Below, one piece after another: positions 37,494 through 46,709 of a stretch of 64,000 nucleotides of DNA (position 1 is the stretch's first letter; each line of letters starts with the position of its first letter). The position numbers and the translations under genes are program-made. The stretch comes from Shinella pollutisoli (GTDB taxonomy: Bacteria > Pseudomonadota > Alphaproteobacteria > Rhizobiales > Rhizobiaceae): the NCBI RefSeq assembly GCF_024609765.1, contig NZ_JANFDG010000026.1:1-64000 (forward strand), read 5' to 3'. The notes beneath the pieces are model-generated. The model was not told the DNA's origin and did not search any database. It saw only the letters and a list, made by a program, of their open reading frames with translations.

Positions 37494-38987
37494 TCAGACC
37501 TGGAATTCGAGCGAGCCGGCCGAGACCATCAGGGACCCGACGATCATGACCTGCTGGCGCGAGTTGAGGCGATTGCGATCGTCCGCGTCGACCTCGAAGG
37601 CGCTCTCCTTGATGGTGCGGTCGACGTCGGTGATCCAGGCACGCTCGCCGTAGAGCCGGCAACGCGCCGCCCAGGAGCCGTGCACGCGGCGCGGCGAGGC
37701 GACCGCATTGCCGGTCTCCTCGTCGTCATCCTCGCGAGTGGCGAAGGCCGCCTCGTGCTCGTCCTCGATCAGCTTGGCGCGCGGATACATGAGCGACATG
37801 TAGCCCCGCCAGTCGTAGCGGATGCGGCTCATGGTCTTGGGCACCATGATGTCCAGCCAGGCGCGGTCGGCGATGTCGAGCGCCGATCTGCGATAGGTGG
37901 TGATCATGCGCCCGATCGTCACCGTGCCGTCCGCGAGGCATTCGAGCATGGTGACGCCGGTGCGCAGCAGGAGTTCGCTTTCGAGGTCCGAATACTGGTC
38001 GGCCGGGTCCGGGGCGACGACGCCGGGCAGCACGAGCGAGCGGAGCTGGCGGGCCGGATCGTTGGTGAGATGGAAGGCGGCGATGCCGTGTGCCGCCGCC
38101 GCGATCTCCCAGCTCGACGTCGGCGAGGCCTTGAGCGCCAACGCCGAAAGGAACGGGCAGTTGGTGAGCTGGCCGAAAGTGCCGGCCTGGCCGTAGGTTG
38201 CGCGCTTGGCGACATAACCGTGCACGTCGAGCCGGGCGAGCGCCGCGAAGCGGCCGATCGCCCAGGCCGCGAAGGCCTGCACGTTGGTCGCGTCGTTGAA
38301 CGGGAAGGAGACGTCGGTGTACCAGGCGCCCGGCAGCAGATCGAGCGCGTCCTCGATGTCCGGATTGCCGGTCCCGCCCGCCATGGCGGCGACGGTCACC
38401 GTCAGGCCGGCGGGCACCGCCTGGGCGGCGACGTCGACGCGCAGGTCGATGTCGTTGCCGACCTCGCCGCCGTGACGCGCCGTGCAGGTGACGACGCCGA
38501 GCGCCGAGGCGGCGGTGGCGGCGCAGGCCGTGTCCGCGTTGATCGCCGCGGCAAGCTTGGTTGCGAGCTGGGTCACCGTGTCCGCCGGCGCCGCCGTGAT
38601 GCGGACCTGCCGGCCGCCGACGCGGAAGCGCAGCACGACCGGCTGCGGCACGGCGCCGGCGAAGGTGAAGGTGCCGGTCGCCTTGACGGAATCGACCGCG
38701 TCGGCCAGTGCCGTGACGAAGAGCGGCTGGGTCTTGTTCGCCTTCCTGAAGGCGGAGACCATCTCCGCGCCGATCGAGCCGAGGCCGAAGAGCGCGATCG
38801 CCTCCTCGGGCCGCGTGATCTCGACGATCTGGCCCGGCGCGAGCGTGCCGGCGGCGAGCTTCTGGCCGATGATCAGGTTGCGCACCGGCCAGGGCAGGAC
38901 GCCTACGGTGCGGTAGTTCGGCTTCACCTCCATGAAGGTGCCGGGGGCCAGCCAGTCGGCCGGGATTTCGTCGAACGTGAACGTCAT
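37494..38987 (-). CDS. Tail sheath protein L (gp39), 497 aa
   Basis: Contractile sheath subunit. Mu gpL pattern: FDEIPADWLAPGTFMEVKPNYR, LIIGQKLAAGTLAPGQIVEITR, GLGSIGAEM, and the C-terminal domain with VDVSFPFNDATN, LRSLVLPGVVAPDP, and the insertion-strand end SAGSLEFQV. Length is normal. Confidence 0.94.
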   Translation of the reverse strand: MTFTFDEIPADWLAPGTFMEVKPNYRTVGVLPWPVRNLIIGQKLAAGTLAPGQIVEITRPEEAIALFGLGSIGAEMVSAFRKANKTQPLFVTALADAVDSVKATGTFTFAGAVPQPVVLRFRVGGRQVRITAAPADTVTQLATKLAAAINADTACAATAASALGVVTCTARHGGEVGNDIDLRVDVAAQAVPAGLTVTVAAMAGGTGNPDIEDALDLLPGAWYTDVSFPFNDATNVQAFAAWAIGRFAALARLDVHGYVAKRATYGQAGTFGQLTNCPFLSALALKASPTSSWEIAAAAHGIAAFHLTNDPARQLRSLVLPGVVAPDPADQYSDLESELLLRTGVTMLECLADGTVTIGRMITTYRRSALDIADRAWLDIMVPKTMSRIRYDWRGYMSLMYPRAKLIEDEHEAAFATREDDDEETGNAVASPRRVHGSWAARCRLYGERAWITDVDRTIKESAFEVDADDRNRLNSRQQVMIVGSLMVSAGSLEFQV

Positions 38988-39169
38988 TTCTCACTGGCCT
39001 CCTTCGGCGCGGGTTTCGGGGCTGCGGGGACAAGGTCCTCGTCCCTGATCCGGCGGCGCACGAAGGCCGTGTCGGGCGCCTCCATGCCATCGGCCGGCCA
39101 GGGCGTCCCGTCCTCCTGGAGGACGGTGCGGCCGGGACCGGGTTTGAGGGTGCGGGCTTTCTTCGCCAT
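38984..39169 (-). CDS. Small protein gp38 (DUF2635), 61 aa
   Basis: Pro- and Arg-rich with KPGPGRTVLQEDGTPWPADG, VRRRIRDEDLV: the DUF2635 family. Located between gp37 and the sheath gene as in Mu. Function unknown, required position conserved. Confidence 0.85.
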   Translation of the reverse strand: MAKKARTLKPGPGRTVLQEDGTPWPADGMEAPDTAFVRRRIRDEDLVPAAPKPAPKEASEK

Positions 39170-39179
39170 CTCGGGCCTC

Positions 39180-39770
39180 TCAGGGTTGTGTAAGGTCGAT
39201 GTCGTCGGCGGGCGACGGCGCGCCCTCGACGGCGGGATTGACGATCCAGCTCGCGCCGATCGCCGCGAAATCGGCGAGATCCACGAGCTTGTAGACGGCG
39301 GGCGTCGAGGTGAAGCGGACCTCGAAATCCACCTGGGCGATGACCAGGGCGTCGTCGGTCCAGCCGTCGGCGATGACGCTGTTGGCGAGCGTGACATGCG
39401 AGGTGCCGATGCCCGGAAACTCCGCGCCGTTCATCAGCACGATCGACACGTCGACCATCGCGTCGAGGCCGAGGCCCCTCGCATCGCCCTTGAAGCGGGT
39501 TTCAAGGGAGCTCGACGCCTTGAAAATCAAAATGAGCCGCCAGAGCATGACGCCCTTGGTGATGCGGTTGTTGTCGCCGTCCGGCTTGAACCCGGTCCAG
39601 GCAAGACCGATGAAGGGCGACAGCCGCGAGAGGCGCTCGAATTCCTTCAGCGTCAGCACCTGCGGGATACGCTCGATCGTGAAGTCCTTCTCCGGGAAGG
39701 CGAGCCGCAGGCGCTCGACGATCTTCGGGGCCATGGTGCGGATCGGCTGGCGGGCGAGGTCGAGCGCCAT
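39180..39770 (-). CDS. Tail completion protein gp37 (DUF1834), 196 aa
   Basis: Mu gp37 family (tail terminator-like): IVERLRLAFPEKDFTIERIPQ and LARLSPFIGLAWTG-type region, then beta strands (WTDDALVIAQVDFEVRFTS). Likely sits at the head-tail junction. ATG overlaps gp36 stop. Confidence 0.87.
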   Translation of the reverse strand: MALDLARQPIRTMAPKIVERLRLAFPEKDFTIERIPQVLTLKEFERLSRLSPFIGLAWTGFKPDGDNNRITKGVMLWRLILIFKASSSLETRFKGDARGLGLDAMVDVSIVLMNGAEFPGIGTSHVTLANSVIADGWTDDALVIAQVDFEVRFTSTPAVYKLVDLADFAAIGASWIVNPAVEGAPSPADDIDLTQP

Positions 39771-40204
39771 CAGAAGCCCCGCAAGGTTTCGTCGGTGAAG
39801 ATGCGCGGGCGGTCCGACATGCGCGGACCGGAGCCGACGGCCGGACCGGCCGGGGCCGCGGCGGGCAGGTCGAGATGCACCAGCTCCTTCGCGATGTTCT
39901 CCAGCCAGGTGATGATGTCCTTGCGGCCCTTGCCCATCTCCTCGGACGGGTCCGTATGCTCGCCCTGGGCGAGGTCGTATCGGGCGAGGATGCACGCGGC
40001 GCGGACGATCTCCTCCGGCGGGCTGGCGATCGGCACGTGATAGCGGCCGCGCACATAGCCGTTGATCACGCCCGTCGCATCGGCAAGCGCGATCTCGACC
40101 TTGGCGACGTCGACGGTCTCCGCCGTCCGGTCCTCGGGCCGGGACAGGCGGATGATCTGCGTCTCGCCGAAGCGGGCGATCATGTCGGCGACGGTGGCGT
40201 ACAT
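39770..40204 (-). CDS. Head-tail connector gp36 (DUF1320), 144 aa
   Basis: Mu gp36 family: MYATVADMIARFGETQIIRLS, DATGVINGYVRGRYHVPI, VRAACILARYDL. The C-terminal 30 residues are Pro-rich. It is preceded by a 139-bp gap on the gp35 side holding a small ACGTT/AACGT palindrome but no gene. Confidence 0.88.
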   Translation of the reverse strand: MYATVADMIARFGETQIIRLSRPEDRTAETVDVAKVEIALADATGVINGYVRGRYHVPIASPPEEIVRAACILARYDLAQGEHTDPSEEMGKGRKDIITWLENIAKELVHLDLPAAAPAGPAVGSGPRMSDRPRIFTDETLRGF

Positions 40205-40343
40205 TGACGTTCCTGTTTCAGAAAATGCGGGAGGCGGGATGAACCCCTACGTTCGTAACGTCCCCTAACCGGACCTCTGGCCTCCGGATCGATGGGTGCT
40301 GACGGCCTCGCGAGCCGGACCAGACCTCCCTCTCGGGGTATTC

Positions 40344-40766
40344 CTACTTCTTCGCGCCGGCCTTCGCGGCCGACGCCTTCAACTCGGCGGAAAGCTTCGT
40401 TATCTCCTTGTTGGCCGCACCGAGCTCGGCCTGGAGATCGAGCAGCTTGCCCTGGTACTCCTTCACGGCCTTGTCGGTGGCCTCGTCGAGCTTCTCCGCA
40501 ACCTTGTCTTCGACGGCTTTGTCGAACCGCGCCTGGAGGTCATCGACCGCAATCTTCACGCGGGCGGCGACGGCGGCTTCGATGTCCGCGCCCTCGACCT
40601 GGACGCCGGCTTCGGCGACCTTCAGGACCGTGAATGCCGGGTCGGCCTTGAATGCCTCGATCTGGTCTTCCGTCCAGCGGCCGGCTTCGTAGATGGCCGA
40701 GGAGGGATGCACGATGCCATGGCGACGCATGCCGGGCGACGAGCAGATGATCTGGATTTTCGACAT
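40344..40766 (-). CDS. gp35/HI1506-like head protein, 140 aa
   Basis: Short N-terminal domain with IICSSPGMRRHGIVHP and WTEDQIEAFKADPAFTVL, the FluMu/HI1506 pattern, followed by a coiled coil (about 85-135) rich in Ala, Glu and Lys. Probably a minor head protein. Separated from the major head gene by a strong hairpin region. Confidence 0.8.
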   Translation of the reverse strand: MSKIQIICSSPGMRRHGIVHPSSAIYEAGRWTEDQIEAFKADPAFTVLKVAEAGVQVEGADIEAAVAARVKIAVDDLQARFDKAVEDKVAEKLDEATDKAVKEYQGKLLDLQAELGAANKEITKLSAELKASAAKAGAKK

Positions 40767-40808
40767 GGGAGCTTCTTCCTTCAGGTTGCGCTGCGGGTCT
40801 TGAGAAAG

Positions 40809-40866
40809 CGGCGGCACCGCCGTTTTCCGAAGACCCGCCGCCGGCTGGGAGGAGCGCCGGCGGCGG
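40809..40866 (-). terminator. Attenuator-like hairpins after the major head gene
   Basis: Two stems in the 128-bp gap: CCGCCGCCGG/CCGGCGGCGG (40835-40866, perfect 10 bp) and CGGCGG/CCGCCG (40809-40822) followed on the minus strand by CTTTCTC. May trim transcripts after gpT so that the major head is made in excess. Strength untested. Confidence 0.45.
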
Positions 40867-40894
40867 TAGGGCGGCGCGCGGCCGCCTCCCGGGA

Positions 40895-41788
40895 TCACGC
40901 GAGATGCGGGATGACTTCCACCCTGGCCGTCTTCGCCCAGACGTTCGTCTCGCCGCCGTTGATGAGCGCGGCTTCGACGATTTTGCGAGCGGGAGCTTCG
41001 AGCGTCGGAGGCACGAACAGCGTCGTCGGACGGATCGGCATGATGGTGCCGTCGCGGCGCCGGATACTCTGCATTGCCGTGCGTGCTGCCGAGAAATTCG
41101 TGTCCGTGAGCTCCAGCTTCGACTTGTAAGCCATCTGCCAGAGGCCGTAGCCGGCATTGCCGCGGGTGTCGGCGCCCCAGACGTATTCGTCACGCCAGAA
41201 GACGTTCGGGTCGGTCTCGGCGAACATCTGCGTCAGCTTGATCGGCTTACGGCTCTGCCAGATCATCGGCTTGACCACCTGGGTATCGTCGACGAGATAC
41301 CAGGCCGGCTGCGCGCCTGCCGCGTAGTTCGACACCGAAATCTGGTTGCCCTGCTCGTTGTAGCCGGGGTGGTCCGTGTCGAAGTAGTACTGGCCGTCAT
41401 AGCACTTGGTGAGTTCGCCCTTCTTGAAGAGCGGCCAGACGAGCGTGTCCGGGAAGGCGGCGCCGTCCTGCCCGTACTGCGCCGCGATCGGGGTGAAGAT
41501 GCCGATCTGATCGTCCTCGATCATGCGGCGCCTGATGGCGATCGTCTTTTCGAACGAACGGTTCTGGATCGAGTAGAGCGTGGCGCCGACGTCATGGGCA
41601 ATGCGATCGCCGATCCACTCCCGGAAGCCCGGCAGATCGTCGAGGCGCGGGTACTCGTTGGCGAACGTCGTCGACGGCACGGTCATTGCGATCTTCTGAT
41701 AGAAGGAAGGCGTCGCCGCCATCGCCGTGTTGAAGAGCGTCGAAAGCGAGGTGTAGATGCCCCGCAGGTTGGCAATCGTGATATCCAT
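40895..41788 (-). CDS. Major head subunit T (gp34), 297 aa
   Basis: HK97-type capsid protein of Mu. Signatures: LSTLFNTAMAATPSFYQKIAM, FREWIGDRIAHDVGATLYSI, FEKTIAIRRRMIEDDQIGIF, YFDTDHPGYNEQG. Length is close to Mu gpT (305 aa). Follows the decoration and scaffold genes as expected. Confidence 0.95.
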   Translation of the reverse strand: MDITIANLRGIYTSLSTLFNTAMAATPSFYQKIAMTVPSTTFANEYPRLDDLPGFREWIGDRIAHDVGATLYSIQNRSFEKTIAIRRRMIEDDQIGIFTPIAAQYGQDGAAFPDTLVWPLFKKGELTKCYDGQYYFDTDHPGYNEQGNQISVSNYAAGAQPAWYLVDDTQVVKPMIWQSRKPIKLTQMFAETDPNVFWRDEYVWGADTRGNAGYGLWQMAYKSKLELTDTNFSAARTAMQSIRRRDGTIMPIRPTTLFVPPTLEAPARKIVEAALINGGETNVWAKTARVEVIPHLA

Positions 41789-41797
41789 TTCGCTCCC

Positions 41798-42187
41798 TCA
41801 GCGCGTCTTGAGCCAGACGCCGTCCGCGTCGATGGCGTCGATGGTCCCGGCGACAAGCAGCGAGCCTGCCGTCAGGGTGAACGTATCGTCGGCCGAGGCG
41901 TAGACGGTCGCGCCGATGTTGGCGGGCGTCGCTCCGGCAAGCGGAATGTGCGTGATGCCCTTCCGGAGGGTCACTGTCTGGTCGCCGGTGGCGCCGCCGA
42001 CGTTGTTCACGCTCTCCTCGGCAAATCCGACAAGAGCCACGGCGTCCGCATGGCCGGCCGGCACGGCCGCGAGCGCGGCCGTCACACCGACCATGGTGCC
42101 GCCGAAGATGCGGACGTTGGCGAGGACCGGGTAGCCGTAGCTATCCCCTTTGCGCCACTTGCGACGGATGTCTGCGCTTGCCGCCAT
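41798..42187 (-). CDS. Capsid cement/decoration-like protein, 129 aa
   Basis: Beta-rich, Ala/Gly/Val-rich: FGGTMVGVTAALAAVPAGHADAV, LRKGITHIPLAGATPANIG, ATVYASADDTFTLT, the DUF2190/capsid-cement pattern. Lies between protease/scaffold and major head. Function inferred from fold pattern and position. Confidence 0.78.
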   Translation of the reverse strand: MAASADIRRKWRKGDSYGYPVLANVRIFGGTMVGVTAALAAVPAGHADAVALVGFAEESVNNVGGATGDQTVTLRKGITHIPLAGATPANIGATVYASADDTFTLTAGSLLVAGTIDAIDADGVWLKTR

Positions 42188-42188
42188 G

Positions 42189-43223
42189 TCACTGCCCCTT
42201 TCCGAAGAGAGCCTTGTGCTCTTTCTTGAACGCCTCCGGGTCGACGCCCATCACGGCGGCAACGGAGAGCTCGTCGCTCGTTGCGGTATCACCGCCCTCG
42301 GGTGGCTTGCGGCCGCCGAGCCCGCCGGCGTTGATGGAGACCAGATGCTGGATCTCCGTCTCGACCTCGGCCGGTGCCTTCATGTGGCGGGCGATCATGT
42401 GGTCGCGCAGGGCCGGCACGATCTTGCCGTCCTTGATCGCCTGGTCGACGGTCGCCTCCGCCTTCTCGCGCGCGGTGGACGTCACGAGCGTCGAGATCTG
42501 CGACTGCAGCGAGACGACCTGCGCCTTGAGCTCGGCGTTCTCGGTCTCGGAGGTCGGCGAGGCGCCGCGTGCCTGGACAGCCTTGACCAGGTCGTCGGCG
42601 GCAACGTCCTTCGCGACCCCGGCCGCCTCGGCGATCCGCGCCATCAGCGCGGCGTGGCTGGTGGAGGCGGCATGCGCGGCGGTGACGGCGGTCATCACCG
42701 CCGCCTCGTCCGCCGTCTCGGGAAGGCCGAGCGCCTTCCGAAGCTCTTCAAGCATGGTTTGATCCTCTTTTGAGTGGAGTGATTTCAGGAAAGGGAGGTT
42801 CGGATCGTTCGTCAGCGCGACACGCTCGATGCTGCCGATCCGGTGGGGTTTCGAGCGCGAGTGGAAGAACACCGGCGAAACGAAGCCGTAGGACTTGCCG
42901 GCGACCAGGCTGCGACCTTCCTCGGTCCACTCGACCTTGCCCCACACGCCGTCGGCACGGGCCTGCAGCTCGACGATCCAGCCGCGCGCCGGCGACGGGT
43001 GACCGGCCTTGCCGGCGAGGTCGATGGAATGGTTCTCGTCGACGGGGAGCCGGCGTCCCTCCGCCTGAAAGCGGGCGACGATCGCGGCCGCGTCCGGAGC
43101 CGCATAGGGGCCACGGCCGTCCGCACCGACGAACGATGCTGCCGGCAACAGCTGCAGCCACTCGGGCGCATCGGCGCCGGCGGCGTTGAGGGCAAGGACA
43201 TGGGTTCCGAGAACATTCGACAT
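42189..43223 (-). CDS. Head protease/scaffold (Mu I/Z), 344 aa
   Basis: N-terminal about 165 residues form the Mu I-type prohead protease (FQAEGRRLPVDENHSID, GWIVELQARADGVWGKVEWT, SYGFVSPVF); the C-terminal half is the helical scaffold with a coiled coil at about 230-270. The ATG at 43223 (SNVLGTHVLALN) lies at the predicted start of the late transcript, so the message may be leaderless; the frame upstream merely reads through the palindrome (PALAGM). Confidence 0.9.
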   Translation of the reverse strand: MSNVLGTHVLALNAAGADAPEWLQLLPAASFVGADGRGPYAAPDAAAIVARFQAEGRRLPVDENHSIDLAGKAGHPSPARGWIVELQARADGVWGKVEWTEEGRSLVAGKSYGFVSPVFFHSRSKPHRIGSIERVALTNDPNLPFLKSLHSKEDQTMLEELRKALGLPETADEAAVMTAVTAAHAASTSHAALMARIAEAAGVAKDVAADDLVKAVQARGASPTSETENAELKAQVVSLQSQISTLVTSTAREKAEATVDQAIKDGKIVPALRDHMIARHMKAPAEVETEIQHLVSINAGGLGGRKPPEGGDTATSDELSVAAVMGVDPEAFKKEHKALFGKGQ

Positions 43224-43229
43224 GGCCGG

Positions 43230-43278
43230 AAACTGCCATGTCGGCGCGGCCGCGTTCATGCCCGCCAAGGCGGGCATG
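43230..43278 (-). promoter_or_regulatory. Predicted late promoter before the protease/scaffold gene
   Basis: Palindrome arms CATGCCCGCC and GGCGGGCATG with AA/TT centre (43257-43278), then AAC, 18 bases and CAGTTT (43235-43230) on the minus strand. Mu places its PI promoter in the same gene interval. Confidence 0.72.
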
Positions 43279-43286
43279 AGAGAGGG

Positions 43287-43793
43287 TCACGGTGAGGAGG
43301 GGACGTACCGTTCGAGGAAGTCGATGATCGTCTCCGCGATCATGGTCTCGTCGTCCGCACTAATACCGAGGTACGGCCGCGCCGGCAAGGTGACGCTGTC
43401 GGCCCGGACGAGCGCGCCGCCGAAGCGAAACCAGAGATGCGAGGCGTTCTTCGGCTTGATCGTCCCGCCGAACTGGTGGATCGCGGCATAGATGACGTTG
43501 GTCCCGACGCGGACTTCCCGAGGACCAGGCCGTGAATTGATGCTGTCGCGCAGCCGACCGCTCTCGGTGAGGATGCGGGTGTTGCGCTTGCCTTGCGCGT
43601 ATTCCGGATCGAGCGCCGCCCACGCTGCGCCGTCCGGGTCCGTCTGCCGCACGAACCGCATGTGTGTCGAGCCGACGAGGCCGGTCCCGATCGCCGACAT
43701 CACCGGCGTCGTGGTCTCCATCGCGCCTTCGAGGCGGCGGAAACCCTCAAGAGCCGGACCGCTGACGGTGACCGAGATGCTGGCGCCGCTCAT
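43287..43793 (-). CDS. Virion morphogenesis protein G (gp31), 168 aa
   Basis: Mu gpG family, tail completion/connector: opening ISVTVSGPALEGFRRLE, then DPDGAAWAALDPEYAQGKRN, ILTESGRLRDSI, YAAIHQFGGTIKPKN and RPYLGISADDE. All family motifs are in order. Confidence 0.92.
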   Translation of the reverse strand: MSGASISVTVSGPALEGFRRLEGAMETTTPVMSAIGTGLVGSTHMRFVRQTDPDGAAWAALDPEYAQGKRNTRILTESGRLRDSINSRPGPREVRVGTNVIYAAIHQFGGTIKPKNASHLWFRFGGALVRADSVTLPARPYLGISADDETMIAETIIDFLERYVPSSP

Positions 43794-43896
43794 GTTTGCC
43801 TTTCCGCCCTGCCGGGCCTATATTCGAAGGGTCGCGCCGACCAGGAAGGACCGCCTTCAGGTGGATTGGGATCAGCATTTCCGGCTCCCCGGCGCG

Positions 43897-44982
43897 TCAT
43901 CTCCCCTTCAGCCGCCTCAACTGGTCCTTGTTCGTCCGCCTGAGCGACGTGAGATAGATCTCCGTGCGCTTCTCCCGCCGCACGATCTTGACCGCGGCGA
44001 GATAGGCCTGGCCCTCATGTTCCCCGACCATCGACCAGCGGCCGTCTGCGTCCTGGATCAGCTCGCCATGCTCGGCCAGCCACTTGGGCAGCACGCCATA
44101 GGCATCGGGCGTGGCGATCGCGTGCTTGACGTGACTGCGGATCGTGTCGGCCGACAGACGCACCTCCGTCCCGGCCGGCACGTCGAGCAGGGCGGCCTGC
44201 GCCTTGGAGGTGACGGCGACCGGTGTCCAGCTCCCGTCCGGCCATTTGCCGCGGAGTGCCGATCGTACGAAAGCGGCAACGGTCGCCTCGCTGGCGCTGA
44301 CCGCCACCGGCCCGGGCGCCGTCTGCTGCAGCCAGGCCATGCCGGGATTGTACGCAAAGGACGGATCGACGCCGCGCGGTTGGTCGGTTCCGAGCTGGTC
44401 GAGATCGGGCATGGTGTCCGGGCCGGCCTTGCCGCGGCGTCGCAGCTCTGCGCGCGAAACCGGTGTCACGAAACAGCCGCAGCCGAAGCCGTTCGGCGGA
44501 TACATCACCGACCAGGCGGGGTCGTCGGCTGCGAACACCTGGCCATCGAGGGCCTTGTGATCAAGGCGGGGATGGAGCGCGCCGGAATGGTTGTATTGCC
44601 AGTACGGAAAGGCCGAGAGCGTGTCCGGCGCTGTCATCTGCGCGTACCGCCCGGCGGCATAGGCGGTGCGCATGTTGGTCTCGAAGATCGTACGGGTCCG
44701 CCATCCCCGCTCACCGCGATAGCTCCAGCCGTGTTTCTTGACGATCGCGTCGAAATCGCCCCGGAACGTCTCCAGCGTGGTGCCTTGCTCCAGCGCCTTG
44801 GCGATCGCCTCCTGGAAGTCCTCGACGAGCGCCACTGTGTTGGCGCCGGCCACCATGAACGACTTGGCATGCGCCGCATCCCAGACGTCGCGCCAGCTCT
44901 CCGTCGGCACGGCGGCTTTTTCGCGCAGGAACGCGATCGCCTCGTCGAACGGCAGGTCGAGCGCCGAAACCGCCGAAGCCAT
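43897..44982 (-). CDS. Minor head protein F (gp30, SPP1 gp7-like), 361 aa
   Basis: Head morphogenesis protein that sits at the portal. Signature RTIFETNMRTAYAAGRYAQM and HPRLDHKALDGQVFAADDPAWSVMYPPNGFGCGCFV at about 110-185, followed by a C-terminal PBECR-like nuclease-type domain (LTSLRRTNKDQLRRL end). ATG 44982 is the first good start; the frame upstream has no ATG, GTG or TTG, leaving a 95-bp gap after the portal gene. Confidence 0.88.
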   Translation of the reverse strand: MASAVSALDLPFDEAIAFLREKAAVPTESWRDVWDAAHAKSFMVAGANTVALVEDFQEAIAKALEQGTTLETFRGDFDAIVKKHGWSYRGERGWRTRTIFETNMRTAYAAGRYAQMTAPDTLSAFPYWQYNHSGALHPRLDHKALDGQVFAADDPAWSVMYPPNGFGCGCFVTPVSRAELRRRGKAGPDTMPDLDQLGTDQPRGVDPSFAYNPGMAWLQQTAPGPVAVSASEATVAAFVRSALRGKWPDGSWTPVAVTSKAQAALLDVPAGTEVRLSADTIRSHVKHAIATPDAYGVLPKWLAEHGELIQDADGRWSMVGEHEGQAYLAAVKIVRREKRTEIYLTSLRRTNKDQLRRLKGR

Positions 44983-45077
44983 CCGAGCAAGGAAACCCCG
45001 GATCGATTTTGAAGATGGTTTGAAGCCCGTGGAGAGGCTTTCAGGGGGGCGGACGGTTGATGCCCCGTCCGGGGGCG

Positions 45078-46709
45078 TCAGGCGCGCCGTGTGGACGCTT
45101 CTATGGCCTTTTTTTTTAGCTCGTCCATGAGGCTCGCCTGGCCGGCGAGATGGGCGAGCGCCATGCCGCGGGCCATCGCCTCGGCGAGTTCGTCGGCCGA
45201 CAGGTCCAGCGCCGCCAGCCGGCCGGCCGCGTCGCGCAGGTCGGTCGCCGCCATCAACGCGGCGCGGACCTCTCCGACCAGGCCGTCCATAGCGTCCGCC
45301 GCCTCTTCCTCGAGGCGGGCGGTGAGACGATCGACGGGGTCCGGATCGGCGGAGGCATGGAGCGAGAGCCTCGGCTCCGAGAACAGTCGATCGAGGGCCT
45401 GGCGGGCCGTCTCGTCCTTGGGCTTCGGTGGTTCGCCCCCATCGCCGCCGGTAGCTGCGGCCGACGGCGCTTTCCCGCCCACCAGCTCGTCGCCCTTTTT
45501 CGGGGCCGGGATGCCCATCCGGTCGCGCAGGTAGCTCGCAGACGCGGTCAGGCCCTGCGGCGCCAGCTTGGCGAATGCATCGGCGAACTTGTCGAGCGGC
45601 ACCTCGTCCGGCCGGCCGATATGGACAGTAGGATAGGCATCCTGCGGCCCGAAATTGAATGCGACGATATTGTACACCACCTGCTCGTTGACGCTGCCGG
45701 CGACATCGCCGGCGTCTGCCCGCTCGATGTCCTCCTGTACCAGGCGGTGCTCCTGGCTGACGGCGTGTCCGCCCGAGATCGCATCCGTCGTCGTCGTCTG
45801 GCCTAACACGAGCTTGGACACCTGCCGATCGAGCCAATCGGCGCGCCGTTCGAACATGTCGGTGGAGCTGCTCTTCGATCCGACCTCGTGGAACTCGATC
45901 AGCATCTCGCGGGGAACGATGGCGGCGCAGTCCCCGGCGATGCCCGTGACCGCCCGCCAGAGGACGTCCTTCTCCGCCTCCGTCGCCCCGCGGCCGTACT
46001 TGCCGATTCGGATCGGCTGGCCGTAGTTCTGGACGAAGATCGCCCAGTCCTTCGTCGTGAAGCTCTTGAACATCCATGCCCACAGCGCGACGCGGGCGAT
46101 GCCGCTGCGGATGGTGAGACCTGACTTCGTCTTGTGGCGGTGGACGATGAACTTGTGCGGTAGCAGCGGTACGCCCGAAGCACCCTCGCGGAGCAGGACG
46201 GTCTCGCCGTCATCGGGATCGAAGGTGAACCAGCGCGGCGTCCGCCAGATCAGCTTGCGCGGCAGGAGATGGCCGCCCTGCGCCTGCCAGTCGATCTCCA
46301 TGACGGAGATGCCCTTGCCGATCGCATCCAGCATGTCGAAGAGCGAGGCGCGCAACACGCCGCTGTCGATCCACGTCTGCACGAGCTCGGCGTGCTTCTT
46401 GTGCTCCGGCTTGTCGGAGGCGGCCTTCACCGTGATCGGCAGCTGCGCCACCGAACGCTTTCGGGTCGCCATTACGGCCGCATAGTGCAGGTCGCGCTCC
46501 TCGATGTCCTCGGCGAGCTCGAAATATGCCTCCGGCTCGCCCTGGGCCGCAGCGCGCAGGATCGAGGCCAGCCTCTGCGGCGTCAGCCCTTCTGCCGGGT
46601 GCCCGGAGATCACCTGGCGAACGCCGCCGATCTTCGGTCCGGCGATCATCTCCTTCAGGCTCGACGCGTTGACGATGTGGTTCAGCCAGTCGCGCAGCGA
46701 CGCCATCAC
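45078..46709 (-). CDS. Portal protein (gp29, DUF935), 543 aa
   Basis: Portal through which DNA is packaged. DUF935 motifs: LTPQRLASILRAAAQGEPEAYFELAEDIEERD, RKRSVAQLP, WRTPRWFTFDP, LLPHKFIVHRHKT, GQTTTTDA. GTG at 46709 overlaps the terminase stop; the next codon is ATG (46706), an equal choice. The C-terminal 150 residues are helical and variable. Confidence 0.94.
   Translation of the reverse strand: MMASLRDWLNHIVNASSLKEMIAGPKIGGVRQVISGHPAEGLTPQRLASILRAAAQGEPEAYFELAEDIEERDLHYAAVMATRKRSVAQLPITVKAASDKPEHKKHAELVQTWIDSGVLRASLFDMLDAIGKGISVMEIDWQAQGGHLLPRKLIWRTPRWFTFDPDDGETVLLREGASGVPLLPHKFIVHRHKTKSGLTIRSGIARVALWAWMFKSFTTKDWAIFVQNYGQPIRIGKYGRGATEAEKDVLWRAVTGIAGDCAAIVPREMLIEFHEVGSKSSSTDMFERRADWLDRQVSKLVLGQTTTTDAISGGHAVSQEHRLVQEDIERADAGDVAGSVNEQVVYNIVAFNFGPQDAYPTVHIGRPDEVPLDKFADAFAKLAPQGLTASASYLRDRMGIPAPKKGDELVGGKAPSAAATGGDGGEPPKPKDETARQALDRLFSEPRLSLHASADPDPVDRLTARLEEEAADAMDGLVGEVRAALMAATDLRDAAGRLAALDLSADELAEAMARGMALAHLAGQASLMDELKKKAIEASTRRA

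Noticed and set aside
37458-40040. 860-aa + strand frame over sheath and gp36-gp38
   Set aside because: Same reason; the opposite strand has all family motifs in order.
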